64,000 nt of DNA from Histomonas meleagridis (lineage: Eukaryota > Parabasalia > Tritrichomonadida > Dientamoebidae), in the NCBI GenBank assembly GCA_020186115.1, contig WSYJ01000155.1, forward strand, positions 1 to 64,000, written 5' to 3'. Under the pieces are notes generated by a model. It saw nothing but the letters and a program-made list of their open reading frames with translations. It was not told where the DNA came from and searched no databases. Numbering within the stretch: position 1 is the first letter of the stretch; every line of letters begins with the position of its first letter. Below, piece by piece: positions 9,001 through 18,869 of the stretch. A program made the position numbers and the translations under genes.

Positions 9001-9588
9001 GAGAAATATACTTATATAACACCTAAAAGAATGAATAAATTTATAAACATATATAATAATAGTTATCATTCTGCAATAAAATGTTCTCCTAATGAAATGT
9101 TTAATAATAAAGACTTAGAAAAAGAGTATATATTTAAGTGTTTAAAATTAGCAGAAAAACAACAAAAAATTAAAGATTTAATTATTCCAGTAGGTTCTTA
9201 TGTTAGATATATATTACCTAGAAATGACGGTATACATAAAAAACGTTATCAAATAAGTAGAGAAATGTATAAAATAGATGATCGTAAAGGTAATATGTAT
9301 ACATTAATTGCTAAAGACGGAACTGTTATAACAAAACCCAGATATCAATTAATTATTGTTAAAAATGATAAACATAAACCAAAGTTTGCTAATACTATAC
9401 CTAATAAATGGAATGGTTCTATAGAAAAGATATTATCATATGATAAAGCTAAAAATAAATATACTGTATTATTTAAAGTTCCGGGTAGTAAACCTTATAA
9501 AGACATTATACCAGCAAGTTATTTACGTGGAAATACTCCTCAAAAAATAAGTGATATTGAAAAGCAATATTTCAAACAACAGCCTTGA
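9001..9588 (+). CDS. Retroviral-type (rve) integrase, C-terminal part only
   Basis: The frame opens in the GT microsatellite and reads INIYNNSYHSAIKCSPNEMF, the end of an rve/DDE integrase core as found in Maverick/Polinton integrases. After it follows a basic region with a chromodomain/SH3-like segment (IPVGSYVRYILPRN, NKWNGSIEKILSYDKAKNKY). The catalytic Asp, Asp and Glu positions, all upstream, are absent, so the protein cannot act as it stands. The 3' end is intact, ends at a TGA, and lies about 20 bases inside the terminal repeat, which is the place an integrase often holds in such elements. It would act in insertion of the element into chromosomal DNA. Confidence 0.75.
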   Translation, partial: EKYTYITPKRMNKFINIYNNSYHSAIKCSPNEMFNNKDLEKEYIFKCLKLAEKQQKIKDLIIPVGSYVRYILPRNDGIHKKRYQISREMYKIDDRKGNMYTLIAKDGTVITKPRYQLIIVKNDKHKPKFANTIPNKWNGSIEKILSYDKAKNKYTVLFKVPGSKPYKDIIPASYLRGNTPQKISDIEKQYFKQQP

Positions 9589-9608
9589 AATGTTAAAATA
9601 AAGGAAGT

Positions 9609-10518
9609 GAATATTTTTGATATATATTTTTCCAAACATATTAATATATATATATATTTTGAAACATAATACTTATGAAAACAATACTTATGAAAACAAT
9701 ACTTATGAAAACAATACTTATGAAAACAATACTTATGAAAACAATACTTATAAAAACAATACTTATAAAAACAATACTTATGAAAACAATACTTATAAAC
9801 ATATTATTTTTCAACAATCAATATTACAGCAGATTTATAGTAAATCTATAGTATTTCTTCAAAGTCCTTGATGTCCCTGTCTGTCCGTAGACATATAACT
9901 TCATCTAAAACTTACCCGCAACACGACAATTTACGCAATTACGCAACATAACAACAATAATATATATATATATTGCGTAATATATATTGCTAACAATTAT
10001 TATAATAATAACCCTTTATAAAAGACGTAGACAGACAATATATATATATATTATATTTTCAACAATTTATATTTCAACAATTTATATTTCAACAATTTAT
10101 ATGTTAATAATATTATGTCTGACTATGTCTTTTATAAAAGGGTATTATTAAAATAATTTGTAGCAATATATATTATACAACATCATATGTTTGAAAATTG
10201 CGTGTTGCGTAGTTGCGTGTTGCGGGTAAGTTTTAAGAGAAGTGTTCGTCCATAAGACAACCGTGGACACAAGGACTTTGAAGAATATATTTTGAAAATT
10301 CAACTTTCGAAAACCTAATATTTATCATTATCATGTTAGATATATATTTTGAAAATTCAACTTTCGAAAACCTAATATTTATCATTATCATGTTAGGATA
10401 TATACTTCAAAATTTAATTTTATTCTCGAAGCGAATGAGAATGAGCTGAGAGCACACACCGAGCGAAGCGAAGTGCACATAGAAACGAAGTGGAGATGTG
10501 CTGTGTGTGTGTGTGTGC
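9609..10518. repeat. Complex terminal repeat, copy 2
   Basis: The second copy of the terminal region. It lacks the extra CTTCAAAGTCC module and the 159-bp duplication of copy 1 and is therefore about 300 bp shorter, but it keeps the palindromic arms (about 9856-9950 and 10198-10282) and the GC-richer AAGCGAATGAGAATGAGC block before the GT run at about 10502-10518. Confidence 0.8.
9668..9798 (+). repeat. 15-bp tandem repeat, nine copies
   Basis: The same AATACTTATGAAAAC unit as in copy 1, here about nine times, so the copy number differs between the two terminal repeats. Confidence 0.85.
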
Positions 10519-10885
10519 TTATAATGAAACCTTTTTGAAGTAAATTTGTGTCTACTTTTGAAGTCTGCAATAAAGCCATTTGAACAGCTGAATGACTTAA
10601 TATCTTCATCTGATGCATGAATACTTAAATAGTATTCAATTGCAATTTCTTTGAAATCTTCGTTTGTAAATAAGTTCCCATCTTCAATAATGCCTGTAAT
10701 GTACGATACAAGTTCGTTTTCTTCACAATCAGAAAATATCCTTTTATTCTTACCCAAATAATTATTTTGAGGAGACCAGGCGGGATCATTCCTATAGCAT
10801 TTCCCTTAATGTATGAAGTGTTGAGGCAGGTATTCCGGTGCGCTTGCTAAGAGATGGAATTAATTTTTCTATTTCGAAACTCTAC
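10519..10885 (-). pseudogene. CENP-B/pogo-type transposase N-terminus, broken
   Basis: The - strand reads LIPSLSKRTGIPASTLHTLR, then after a frame change near 10800 NDPAWSPQNNYLGKNKRIF, then SDCEENELVSYITGII and KSRHKFTSKRFHYK. A helix-turn-helix with I-P-x-S-T-L, a K-R-x-F-x-x-x-E-E-N-E-L stretch and a CENP-B-like FKSRHKF-S-R segment is the usual N-terminal DNA-binding layout of pogo/Tigger-like DDE transposases. The frame then enters the GT repeat of the neighbouring element, so the catalytic half is missing. I infer that the virus-like element landed in an already existing transposon copy. Confidence 0.6.
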
Positions 10886-11085
10886 GCACATCAACATCCA
10901 TATATCACTGTTGATATGTTGCTAATGATTCCTATATGGAGTTCTTGAGTATAACTTCGGTAAACGATTCATTAATAAAATCCGGTCAAAAACACAGATA
11001 AAATGATAAAGAATATGCTCCATTGAAAATTCTCAAAAATAAATAATGAAAATTAGAAAATTATAATTAATTATTTATTTATAAT
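10886..11085. other. Short AT-rich stretch without a gene
   Basis: No ORF or repeat of note. It may hold further decayed transposon sequence. Confidence 0.3.
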
Positions 11086-11129
11086 ACATAAAATGCACAA
11101 CATTTATTGGCGTTTATCGTTGTTGAAAT

Positions 11130-11600
11130 CTTTTTTTTGTTGAATTTTTCTCGTTTGTTGATTTCTTCTGGTTGTTGATTTCTTCTTGTTGTTAAATTCT
11201 TCTCGTTTGTTAAATTCTTCTTGTTTGTTGATTTCTTCTTGTTGTTGATTTCTTCTGGTTGTTGATTTCTTCTTGTTGTTAAATTCTTCTCGTTTGTTAA
11301 ATTCTTCTTGTTTGTTGATTTCTTCTTGTTGTTGATTTCTTCTGGTTGTTGATTTCTTCTTGTTGTTAAATTCTTCTCGTTTGTTAAATTCTTCTTGTTT
11401 GTTGATTTCTTCTTGTTGTTGATTTCTTCTGGTTGTTGATTTCTTCTTGTTGTTAAATTCTTCTCGTTTGTTAAATTCTTCTTGTTTGTTGATTTCTTCT
11501 TGTTGTTGATTTCTTCTTGTTGTTGATTTCTTCTTGTTGTTGATTTCTTCTTGTTGTTAAATTCTTCTCGTTTGTTAAATTCTTCTTGTTGTTAAAATCT
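11130..11600. repeat. Minisatellite with an 87-bp higher-order unit
   Basis: Stretches of TTGTTGATTTCTTCTTG and TTGTTAAATTCTTCTCG alternate. The variant base in CTTCTGGTTG recurs at about 11169, 11256, 11343 and 11430, exactly 87 bp apart, so five units of 17-18 bp form one higher-order repeat. The last third loses the variant and becomes a simple 17-18-bp array. Confidence 0.85.
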
Positions 11601-11632
11601 TCTCGTTTGCTGAGATTGCTGATTTATTCTCA

Positions 11633-11775
11633 GTACACACTACAGCGTAGTCTCTGGGCCATGAGCAGACCGAGCCCCGGCACTCCGCTCTTACCCTACC
11701 ACGAAGATCTCCTAGGGGTCCAGGACACGAATCGTGTGTTTACCGAGAGAACATTCATGGAGATGACCTCACACC
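11633..11775. other. GC-rich island of unknown origin
   Basis: About 140 bases (containing GACCGAGCCCCGGCACTCCG and CTAGGGGTCCAGGACACG) are much richer in G and C than anything nearby. An 82-codon + strand frame (11586-11834) runs through it, but I recognise no family. It could be a fragment of a foreign or mobile sequence. Nothing in it identifies a source. Confidence 0.5.
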
Positions 11776-12656
11776 ATTTTTATCAATTTTCAATGCCTGA
11801 AACTTTTTCTTTTCATCGTTTATCTTTGAGTTAAAATCAATGATTTATAAATTTTGAATTAACGGTTGCTTTTTTCCACTTTCAATACCATCACAATCTT
11901 CTCAATTTTTTGTGTAGGCAATTTTTTACGAAAGTAAGCGACAGAAGGGTATACTCGAATCGTTAAATTTTGTACGTTAGTTTTTATGAGGTTTACTTGA
12001 AAAAATCGAAGATTTTTTGGAAAAAATTCAAAATTTTTCATTACATAATTTATTTCCAAGAACAAAAAGTAATTTCCGGAAAACTATAGATATATCTATT
12101 ATCGAATATTATTATATATTGAGAATAGCTGTTGTGTAGGTAAGATAATGGTGAATCATTTATAATATATATTTTTTTACCTATAATTGCAGAATGTTTT
12201 AAAATTAATACTGAATAGTTTATTTTCATTCCAAAAGAATTTAGAAGGGCATTACATATTCTAACTTTATTAAAGTTTTATTGATTTTTATTTAACATTT
12301 AGTTGTAAAAATTTGTTTGATTAATGTTCGAACCAAAAATCATCCTAAATCCAAATGATCCACTTCATCTCAATGAATAATCGAGTTTATAATAAATTAC
12401 ATATATGATTTAATTACCCTTTGTTTGAATATGTCTGGAAATGCAAGCAAATTTTAAAATTTGTTTCATGGAGTTCTAAATTTCACTTTTTTTATCCATA
12501 TATATTTTTGGGCAATCAGAAATGAACGATCAATATTTGAAAGGAATTGAATGTATCGTCTTTCTCAATAAATTTTGATTGATTTTTTATCGGACAAAGG
12601 GTAATTTCTTGTTGTAAAAAAATATTGTACTTGAAGTTACTGATAACAGTGAGTTT
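11776..12656. other. AT-rich stretch without a recognisable gene
   Basis: No convincing ORF on either strand. A 68-codon - strand frame at 11859-12065 shows no family features. Confidence 0.4.
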
Positions 12657-15240
12657 AACCCGGAACATAAAAAACAAATTATTTTGATAATTTGATATAT
12701 GTTTTAATAATTTTATATATGTTTTAATAATTTTATATATGTTTTAATAATTTGAAACAGCACTTCATATAGCAGTTAGAAATAATAATATAGAAATAGT
12801 AAAATTACTTTTAGATAAAGGAATTGATGTTAATGCAAAAACTATTCATTTGAATAATTTGGAATATGTTTTAATAATTTATAATATGTTTTAATAATTT
12901 GGAATATGTTTTAATAATTTGAAACAGCACTTCATATAGCAGTTAGAAATAATAATATAGAAATAGTAAAATTACTTTTAGATAAAGGAATTGATGTTAA
13001 TGCAAAAACTATTCATTTGAATAATTTGGAATATGTTTTAATAATTTATAATATGTTTTAATAATTTGGAATATGTTTTAATAATTTGACACAGCACTTC
13101 ATATAGCAGTTAGAAATAATAATATAGAAATAGTAAAATTACTTTTAGATAAAGGAATTGATGTTAATGCAAAATATATTCATTTGAACAATTTGGAATA
13201 TGTTTTAATAATTTATAATATGTTTTAATAATTTGGAATATGTTTTAATAATTTGGAATATGTTTTAATAATTTATAATATGTTTTAATAATTTGGAATA
13301 TGTTTTAATAATTTGACACAGCACTTCATATAGCAGTTAGAAATAATAATATAGAAATAGTAAAATTACTTTTAGATAAAGGGAATTGATGTTAATGCAA
13401 AAACTATTCATTTGAATAATTTGGAATATGTTTTAATAATTTATAATATGTTTTAATAATTTGGAATATGTTTTAATAATTTGAAACAGCACTTCATATA
13501 GCAGTTAGAAATAATAATATAGAAATAGTAAAATTACTTTTTAGATAAAAGGAATTGATGTTAATGCAAAATATATTCATTTGAATAATTTGGAATATGT
13601 TTTAATAATTTGAAATATGTTTTAATAATTTGACACAGCACTTCATATAGCAGTTAGAAATAATAATATAGAAATAGTAAAATTACTTTTAGATAAAGAT
13701 GGAATTGATGTTAATGCAAAGATATTCATTTGAATAATTTTATATATGTTTTAATAATTTGGAATATGTTTTAATAATTTGGAATATGTTTTAATAATTT
13801 GGAATATGTTTTAATAATTTGGAATATGTTTTAATAATTTATAATATGTTTTAATAATTTGAAACAGCACTTCATATAGCAGTTAGAAATAATAATATAG
13901 AAATAGTAAAATTACTTTTAGATAAAGGAATTGATGTTAATGCAAAATATATTCATTTGAATAATTTGGAATATGTTTTAATAATTTGAAACAGCACTTC
14001 ATATAGCAGTTAGAAATAATAATATAGAAATAGTAAAATTACTTTTAGATAAAGGAATTGATGTTAATGCAAAATATATTCATTTGAATAATTTGGAATA
14101 TGTTTTAATAATTTGAAACAGCACTTCATATAGCAGTTAGAAATAATAATATAGAAATAGTAAAATTACTTTTAGATAAAGGAATTGATGTTAATGCAAA
14201 AACTATTCATTTGGATAATTTAGAATATGTTTTAATAATTTGGAATATGTTTTAATAATTTGGAATATGTTTTAATAATTTGAAACAGCACTTCATATAG
14301 CAGTTAGAAATAATAATATAGAAATAGTAAAATTACTTTTAGATAAAGGAATTGATGTTAATGCAAAATATATTCATTTGAATAATTTGGAATATGTTTT
14401 AATAATTTGAAATATGTTTTAATAATTTGACACAGCACTTCATATAGCAGTTAGAAATAATAATATAGAAATAGTAAAATTACTTTTAGATAAAGATGGA
14501 ATTGATGTTAATGCAAAAGATATTCATTTGAATAATTTTATATATGTTTTAATAATTTGGAATATGTTTTAATAATTTGGAATATGTTTTAATAATTTGG
14601 AATATGTTTTAATAATTTGGAATATGTTTTAATAATTTATAATATGTTTTAATAATTTGAAACAGCACTTCATATAGCAGTTAGAAATAATAATATAGAA
14701 ATAGTAAAATTACTTTTAGATAAAGGAATTGATGTTAATGCAAAAACTATTCATTTGAATAATTTTATATATGTTTTAATAATTTGAAATATGTTTTAAT
14801 AATTTAGAATATGTTTTAATAATTTAGAATATGTTTTAATAATTTAAAATATGTTTTAATAATTTATAATATGTTTTAATAATTTGAAATATGTTTTAAT
14901 AATTTGACACAGCACTTCATATAGCAGTTAGAAATAATAATATAGAAATAGTAAAATTACTTTTAGATAAAGGAATTGATGTTAATGCAAAAACTATTCA
15001 TTTGAATAATTTGGAATATGTTTTAATAATTTGGAATATGTTTTAATAATTTGGAATATGTTTTAATAATTTGAAATATGTTTTAATAATTTTATATATG
15101 TTTTAATAATTTGAAACATCACTTCATATATCAGTTAGAAATAATAATATAGAAATAGTAAAATTACTTTTAGATAAAGATGGAATTGATGTTAATACAA
15201 AAAACATTCATTTGAATCATTTATAATATGTTTTAATAAT
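12657..15240 (+). repeat. Composite satellite: ~95-bp ankyrin module plus 20-bp spacer units
   Basis: Two repeat levels are nested. The ankyrin module is almost invariant at the nucleotide level, and between modules lie one to about seven copies of a 20-bp unit (variants end TTGGAA, TTATAA, TTGAAA, TTTATAT). Near identity of synonymous positions shows recent amplification or gene conversion. Confidence 0.85.
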
Positions 15241-15341
15241 TTGGAATTTATTTCATCAATATTTTACCTCAATTGAAATTGCACAACAAATAGGTTACAT
15301 AGAATTAGTAAATTTGCTTCAAGAAAAAAAAAAAAAATGAA
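12657..15341 (+). pseudogene. Array of 14 ankyrin modules with AT-rich spacers
   Basis: Fourteen near-identical modules begin at CAGCACTTCATATAGCAG (about 12759, 12925, 13091, 13319, 13488, 13634, 13865, 13991, 14118, 14285, 14432, 14661, 14909, 15117). Each encodes one ankyrin repeat (TALHIAVRNNNIEIVKLLL then DKGIDVNAK). They are separated by 28 bp or by 28 plus multiples of about 20 bp of the unit GGAATATGTTTTAATAATTT, with stop codons. The last segment (SIEIAQQIGYIELVNLLQEK then TGA at about 15339) is a normal C-terminal ankyrin end. No N-terminal DUF3447 part is seen upstream. Modules 4 and 5 carry frame-changing extra bases, and modules 6, 11 and 14 have an in-frame extra codon. It is either a repeat-amplified pseudogene or a gene whose spacers are spliced. 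Confidence 0.75.
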
Positions 15342-16567
15342 AATTCCAATTCAGAATCATCTTCTATACTGATAAAGAATTCACAGTAGTAAACCGTATT
15401 CTTATTCTGAAAACCAGTCATGACTTGTAAATAGGATTTCCTATCCGCTGTCCACTTATTTTTGAAAATATCAGTAAACATTAAATCTTCATTTCCAATA
15501 AGAAATGGAAATGAAGCATGAATTGCTAATAATCAAAATCAGCTCGAAGATCAAATGTATATAGAAAAGATTAGAAAGAAAAATATCAAAACAAAAGCTG
15601 ATACAAACATACAAACATATGAAAATCATCAAAATAACAATATACATTATAACACTTTACCTATTGCCAAATGTATTCATAAAACAAAATATAAATACAT
15701 AAAGACGATAATATTATAAAGTGCACAACAAGAAAACCTCAATAAAAAATTGCTGGAAACAACATGACAAAGATCATGCAGGATTTTTTATAATAATTGC
15801 TTTGGGTTCAATGACTTTTTGATATCTGTACTTGTTTATTTAATGCTTTAAAAATATTTTTGGATCTTTTAGTTTTATATTATAATGTGGTCACCTTTCG
15901 GATGTTGAATTTTGTTTACAAACAACTAAATAATGTCTATATTTTTTGTTATGATATCATAAGAGCTGCTTTAAATGTTTAAAAGAAATTCCATAATTTT
16001 TGTTTTCGTTAATATGCATATATAAATTTTTGAAACTAAACATTTTATCTTTATCATTTTTATTAATATGTTTTAATCACTTATGTTTGGTAAAAATTCT
16101 ATGCATTTCATCGTTAATATCTTTGAAATTACTATTAATATATCTTATAAAAGAATTATATTTCAAAATTCTACTCATATATTTATTTAAAAAATCTAAT
16201 AATTCAACGATTTTATAGAAAATAAAAAAATGAGCTTCTCTGTAGAGCTTAATTCACTAATAATGTTGACAAACACACAAACCACATAATATTGTTTATT
16301 CCTTATCACCACAAATTCAACAATGGAAATAATTTTGAAAATTGAGATTTTTTATATTGTTCTTTATTAATCTTCCATGTAATATAATTTCTGATTAGAA
16401 TTTCAATTTTTTGTATACAATCATTTCATTGTAATTAATTTTAAAATCATGTAGAAATGCCTTTTGTAAATTATTGTGAGGCTGAAATACATTTCTGATA
16501 TTAATAAATTAAAGGCCTTTAATTTAACAAATGATAACATTACAATAAACCGTTTAAATTTTCAATG
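15342..16567. other. AT-rich stretch with possible coding remnants
   Basis: No intact gene. On the - strand about 15890-16220 encodes a Lys/Asn-rich helical run (ELLDFLNKYMSRILKYNSFI) interrupted by stops, possibly a decayed gene. Nothing else recognised. Confidence 0.3.
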
Positions 16568-16575
16568 TCACTTTT
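16568..16575 (+). promoter_or_regulatory. Inr-like motif before the coiled-coil gene
   Basis: TCACTTTT lies 30 bases before the ATG at 16598. It fits the trichomonad initiator pattern TCA-pyrimidine-T/A and supports this start. Confidence 0.45.
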
Positions 16576-16597
16576 TGCACGTTATTAAATCCAATAA

Positions 16598-18448
16598 ATG
16601 CTTTTCTGGGAAAATGATGAAGCACAAACCCAGAAACGCATTTCAGCTCAAAAGCAATATGCAGAAGAACTACGCAAACAAATAGAAGAAAAACAGAAAC
16701 AAACAAAAACGCCTGATTATCAAATTAAAAGAAATCAAACTCCACCTATATTGCAACCAACACAGCGTTCTAATCCACCTCAAACAACTCAAATTAAAAA
16801 TCAATCATATCAAACGCGTACTCCAATTGAAAATCAAAGAGTTGCTTCTCCAAGATTAGATCCTCTTCCAAATTTACAACCAATTTCAGCTGATACATCA
16901 CCATCAGTAATACGTTTTTCAGATCGTCTGAATTGGCTTGAAAAATCGCTTGATCAACATCACTCAATTCTTCAATCGTCTGTAGATATATCAACAAAAA
17001 TTGAACGTTCTACAATTCCATCCTTCAACGATGCCATAGGACAACTTCGGTCTGCTGTTGATCGCATTATTTCAAATGACATTCCTTTAAAACTTAATCC
17101 AATAACAAATGAATTACAAAAACTCGAAGATAAAATCGCAACACACAATTCTAATTGCACAGCTTCAATGCAAGATCTTAAAGATTCATTTACATCCGCG
17201 ACTAATACTTTTACTCAGACACAATCAAAATTTTCAGAATTTACAGATTCCATCAAAAACCTTATCATTGAGTTAAAAACGGAAACTACGCAAGTGCGCG
17301 ACACTCGCGAGCATATAACCAATGACATTTCCAATGTTGATTCGATGATTTCCACAATTGATGAATCAATCAGAAGTCTTAATGCATCACTTCAAAGCCT
17401 CGAAAATAGTTCAGCAAATGAATCTTCAAATGCTGAACAACAAATCAATAGTTCAGTTCAATCACAATCACTTCAATTTGCGCAATCATTAAAAACCGAA
17501 ACCGAGACACTTAATCAATCATTTTCGACTGTACACAGTCAAATTGCAGAAGCCAACCAACGATGTACATCATTGATTTCCACTCTCCAAAGTTCATTTA
17601 GCGAAATAACGAACAACTTTAACCAAAGCATTGAAACTCTTTCATCGTCCTTTCAAACGTCCATTGAAACAATTCATAGTGATTCATCAAAACAATTCAA
17701 TGAAATTTCAGAGCGAGTGAATTCAATACTTAACGAAACCGAAACCAATTTCAATACAATTCAAAACGAATCTGCGACAACTTTAACTACATTAAATGAA
17801 AGCATCAAAAAGATTCGTACTGAAATTGAAGACGGATTAAAATCTGAGATTGAAATCCGTAAAAATAATGAATATGAAATTGTTCAACATTATGACAATT
17901 TCAAGTCATTAATAATTAATGAAATGAAACTTCAAATAAATCAATTAGAAAATGTTTGCATTAATGAAACGAAGAATTTTTCTGCTAATTGTTCGAACAA
18001 TATTTATAATTTAATGAAAGAAATTAATGAGTTAAAAGAAAAGACGAAAATTATCGAAAACTTAAATCCGAAAGTTAATGCGACCGAAAATATGATAAAT
18101 CAAATCAATAACATATTGATCAGTAAAGTCGGAGAAATGAGTTTGAACTCGAGCAAAATACAAAGCGAAATGGAAAAAATGGAAATCGAAAACTTAAACG
18201 AATTTAACGAATATAAAACGAAATCAGAAAATTTGTTAAAACATAAAATCGAATTGAATTTGGTCCCAAAGAAAACAGTCGAAGAAGAATTGGAAAGACT
18301 ACAAAGCAAATGCGAAAATAAGTTAAAATATGTCGAAAGACAAATCACAATAGTGTTCGCTTGTTTGGCAAAGCTGAACGAAATTGCGAACGGTGACGCA
18401 CAAAGCGGCGCATTGATAATTGAGGAAATGTCGAAAATGAAATTGTAA
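16598..18448 (+). CDS. Large coiled-coil protein
   Basis: 616 residues. A short N-terminal helix with KQYAEELRKQIEEKQKQ, a motif pattern common in centrosomal and basal-body coiled-coil proteins, is followed by a Pro/Gln-rich linker (about residues 40-110). After that comes a very long Ser/Thr/Gln/Asn-rich heptad region to residue 600 (for example SLNASLQSLENSSANES, MIDQINNILISK-like stretches, EEELERLQSKCENKLKYVER). No enzyme motif and no membrane segment. A cytoskeletal or flagellar-base scaffold is an inference from the N-terminal motif and the coiled coil only. Base composition is slightly less AT-rich than the surroundings, as for other real genes here. The start is supported by an Inr-like TCACTTTT 30 bases upstream. 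Confidence 0.75.
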   Translation: MLFWENDEAQTQKRISAQKQYAEELRKQIEEKQKQTKTPDYQIKRNQTPPILQPTQRSNPPQTTQIKNQSYQTRTPIENQRVASPRLDPLPNLQPISADTSPSVIRFSDRLNWLEKSLDQHHSILQSSVDISTKIERSTIPSFNDAIGQLRSAVDRIISNDIPLKLNPITNELQKLEDKIATHNSNCTASMQDLKDSFTSATNTFTQTQSKFSEFTDSIKNLIIELKTETTQVRDTREHITNDISNVDSMISTIDESIRSLNASLQSLENSSANESSNAEQQINSSVQSQSLQFAQSLKTETETLNQSFSTVHSQIAEANQRCTSLISTLQSSFSEITNNFNQSIETLSSSFQTSIETIHSDSSKQFNEISERVNSILNETETNFNTIQNESATTLTTLNESIKKIRTEIEDGLKSEIEIRKNNEYEIVQHYDNFKSLIINEMKLQINQLENVCINETKNFSANCSNNIYNLMKEINELKEKTKIIENLNPKVNATENMINQINNILISKVGEMSLNSSKIQSEMEKMEIENLNEFNEYKTKSENLLKHKIELNLVPKKTVEEELERLQSKCENKLKYVERQITIVFACLAKLNEIANGDAQSGALIIEEMSKMKL

Positions 18449-18869
18449 ATGTTTTTATGTGTTTTTATTTTTGATTATTTGAAATGAAAAATGAAATAAT
18501 TAAATCAAATCAGAAATTTAAAAAATTATTTCTCATTCTATGAATTACATACAAAAGCTTTTACAATGCTTCAAATCGAAGCGACGCCAAAACTTTAAAC
18601 AGAAAAATTTGATTCCATAATATAATTTGGGAGTGATTACTTCATATATAAAACAGCTGAACACGATCATAAGTCGTTGAAAATGTTTATTTGCGTACTT
18701 TATTGATCGTCGCGATACATTTCGATAAAGTATACAATTCGATCGTCGCGCGACAATTTTTTTGAATGCTTTTACGGTACAATTGAATTATTTTTAACCG
18801 TTTTCGAATTAATTCAATTTTGAAAAAGGTTTTTTTTTGGTTGCCGCCAATTTTTTAGGGGAAGAATTC
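18449..18869. other. Intergenic, promoter side of the ankyrin gene
   Basis: No ORF. It contains two CGATCGTCGCG-like stretches (about 18705 and 18740) that form a short direct repeat and could be regulatory. Confidence 0.3.

Larger units (their letters stand above)
9001..10518. mobile_element. Second truncated Maverick/Polinton-like fragment
   Basis: An integrase gene remnant plus a terminal repeat, cut on the left at the GT microsatellite where the first fragment ends and joined on the right into a transposase gene. It shares the terminal repeat family with the first fragment, so both derive from one element lineage. Confidence 0.6.

Noticed and set aside
8813-9026. Small overlapping ORFs around the GT repeat, one in each direction
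   Set aside because: They span the element border and the microsatellite and are frame chance.
11586-11834. 82-codon ORF across the GC-rich island
   Set aside because: No recognisable protein and half of it lies in the minisatellite.
12657-15240. CRISPR array
   Set aside because: Repeats are coding ankyrin modules and 20-bp satellites, with no unique spacers and no cas genes. The DNA is eukaryotic.
12757-15340. Conventional GT-AG introns between ankyrin modules
   Set aside because: Spacers lack GTATGT and ACTAACACACAG. The ACAG at their 3' end is just the Thr-Ala codons of the next module.
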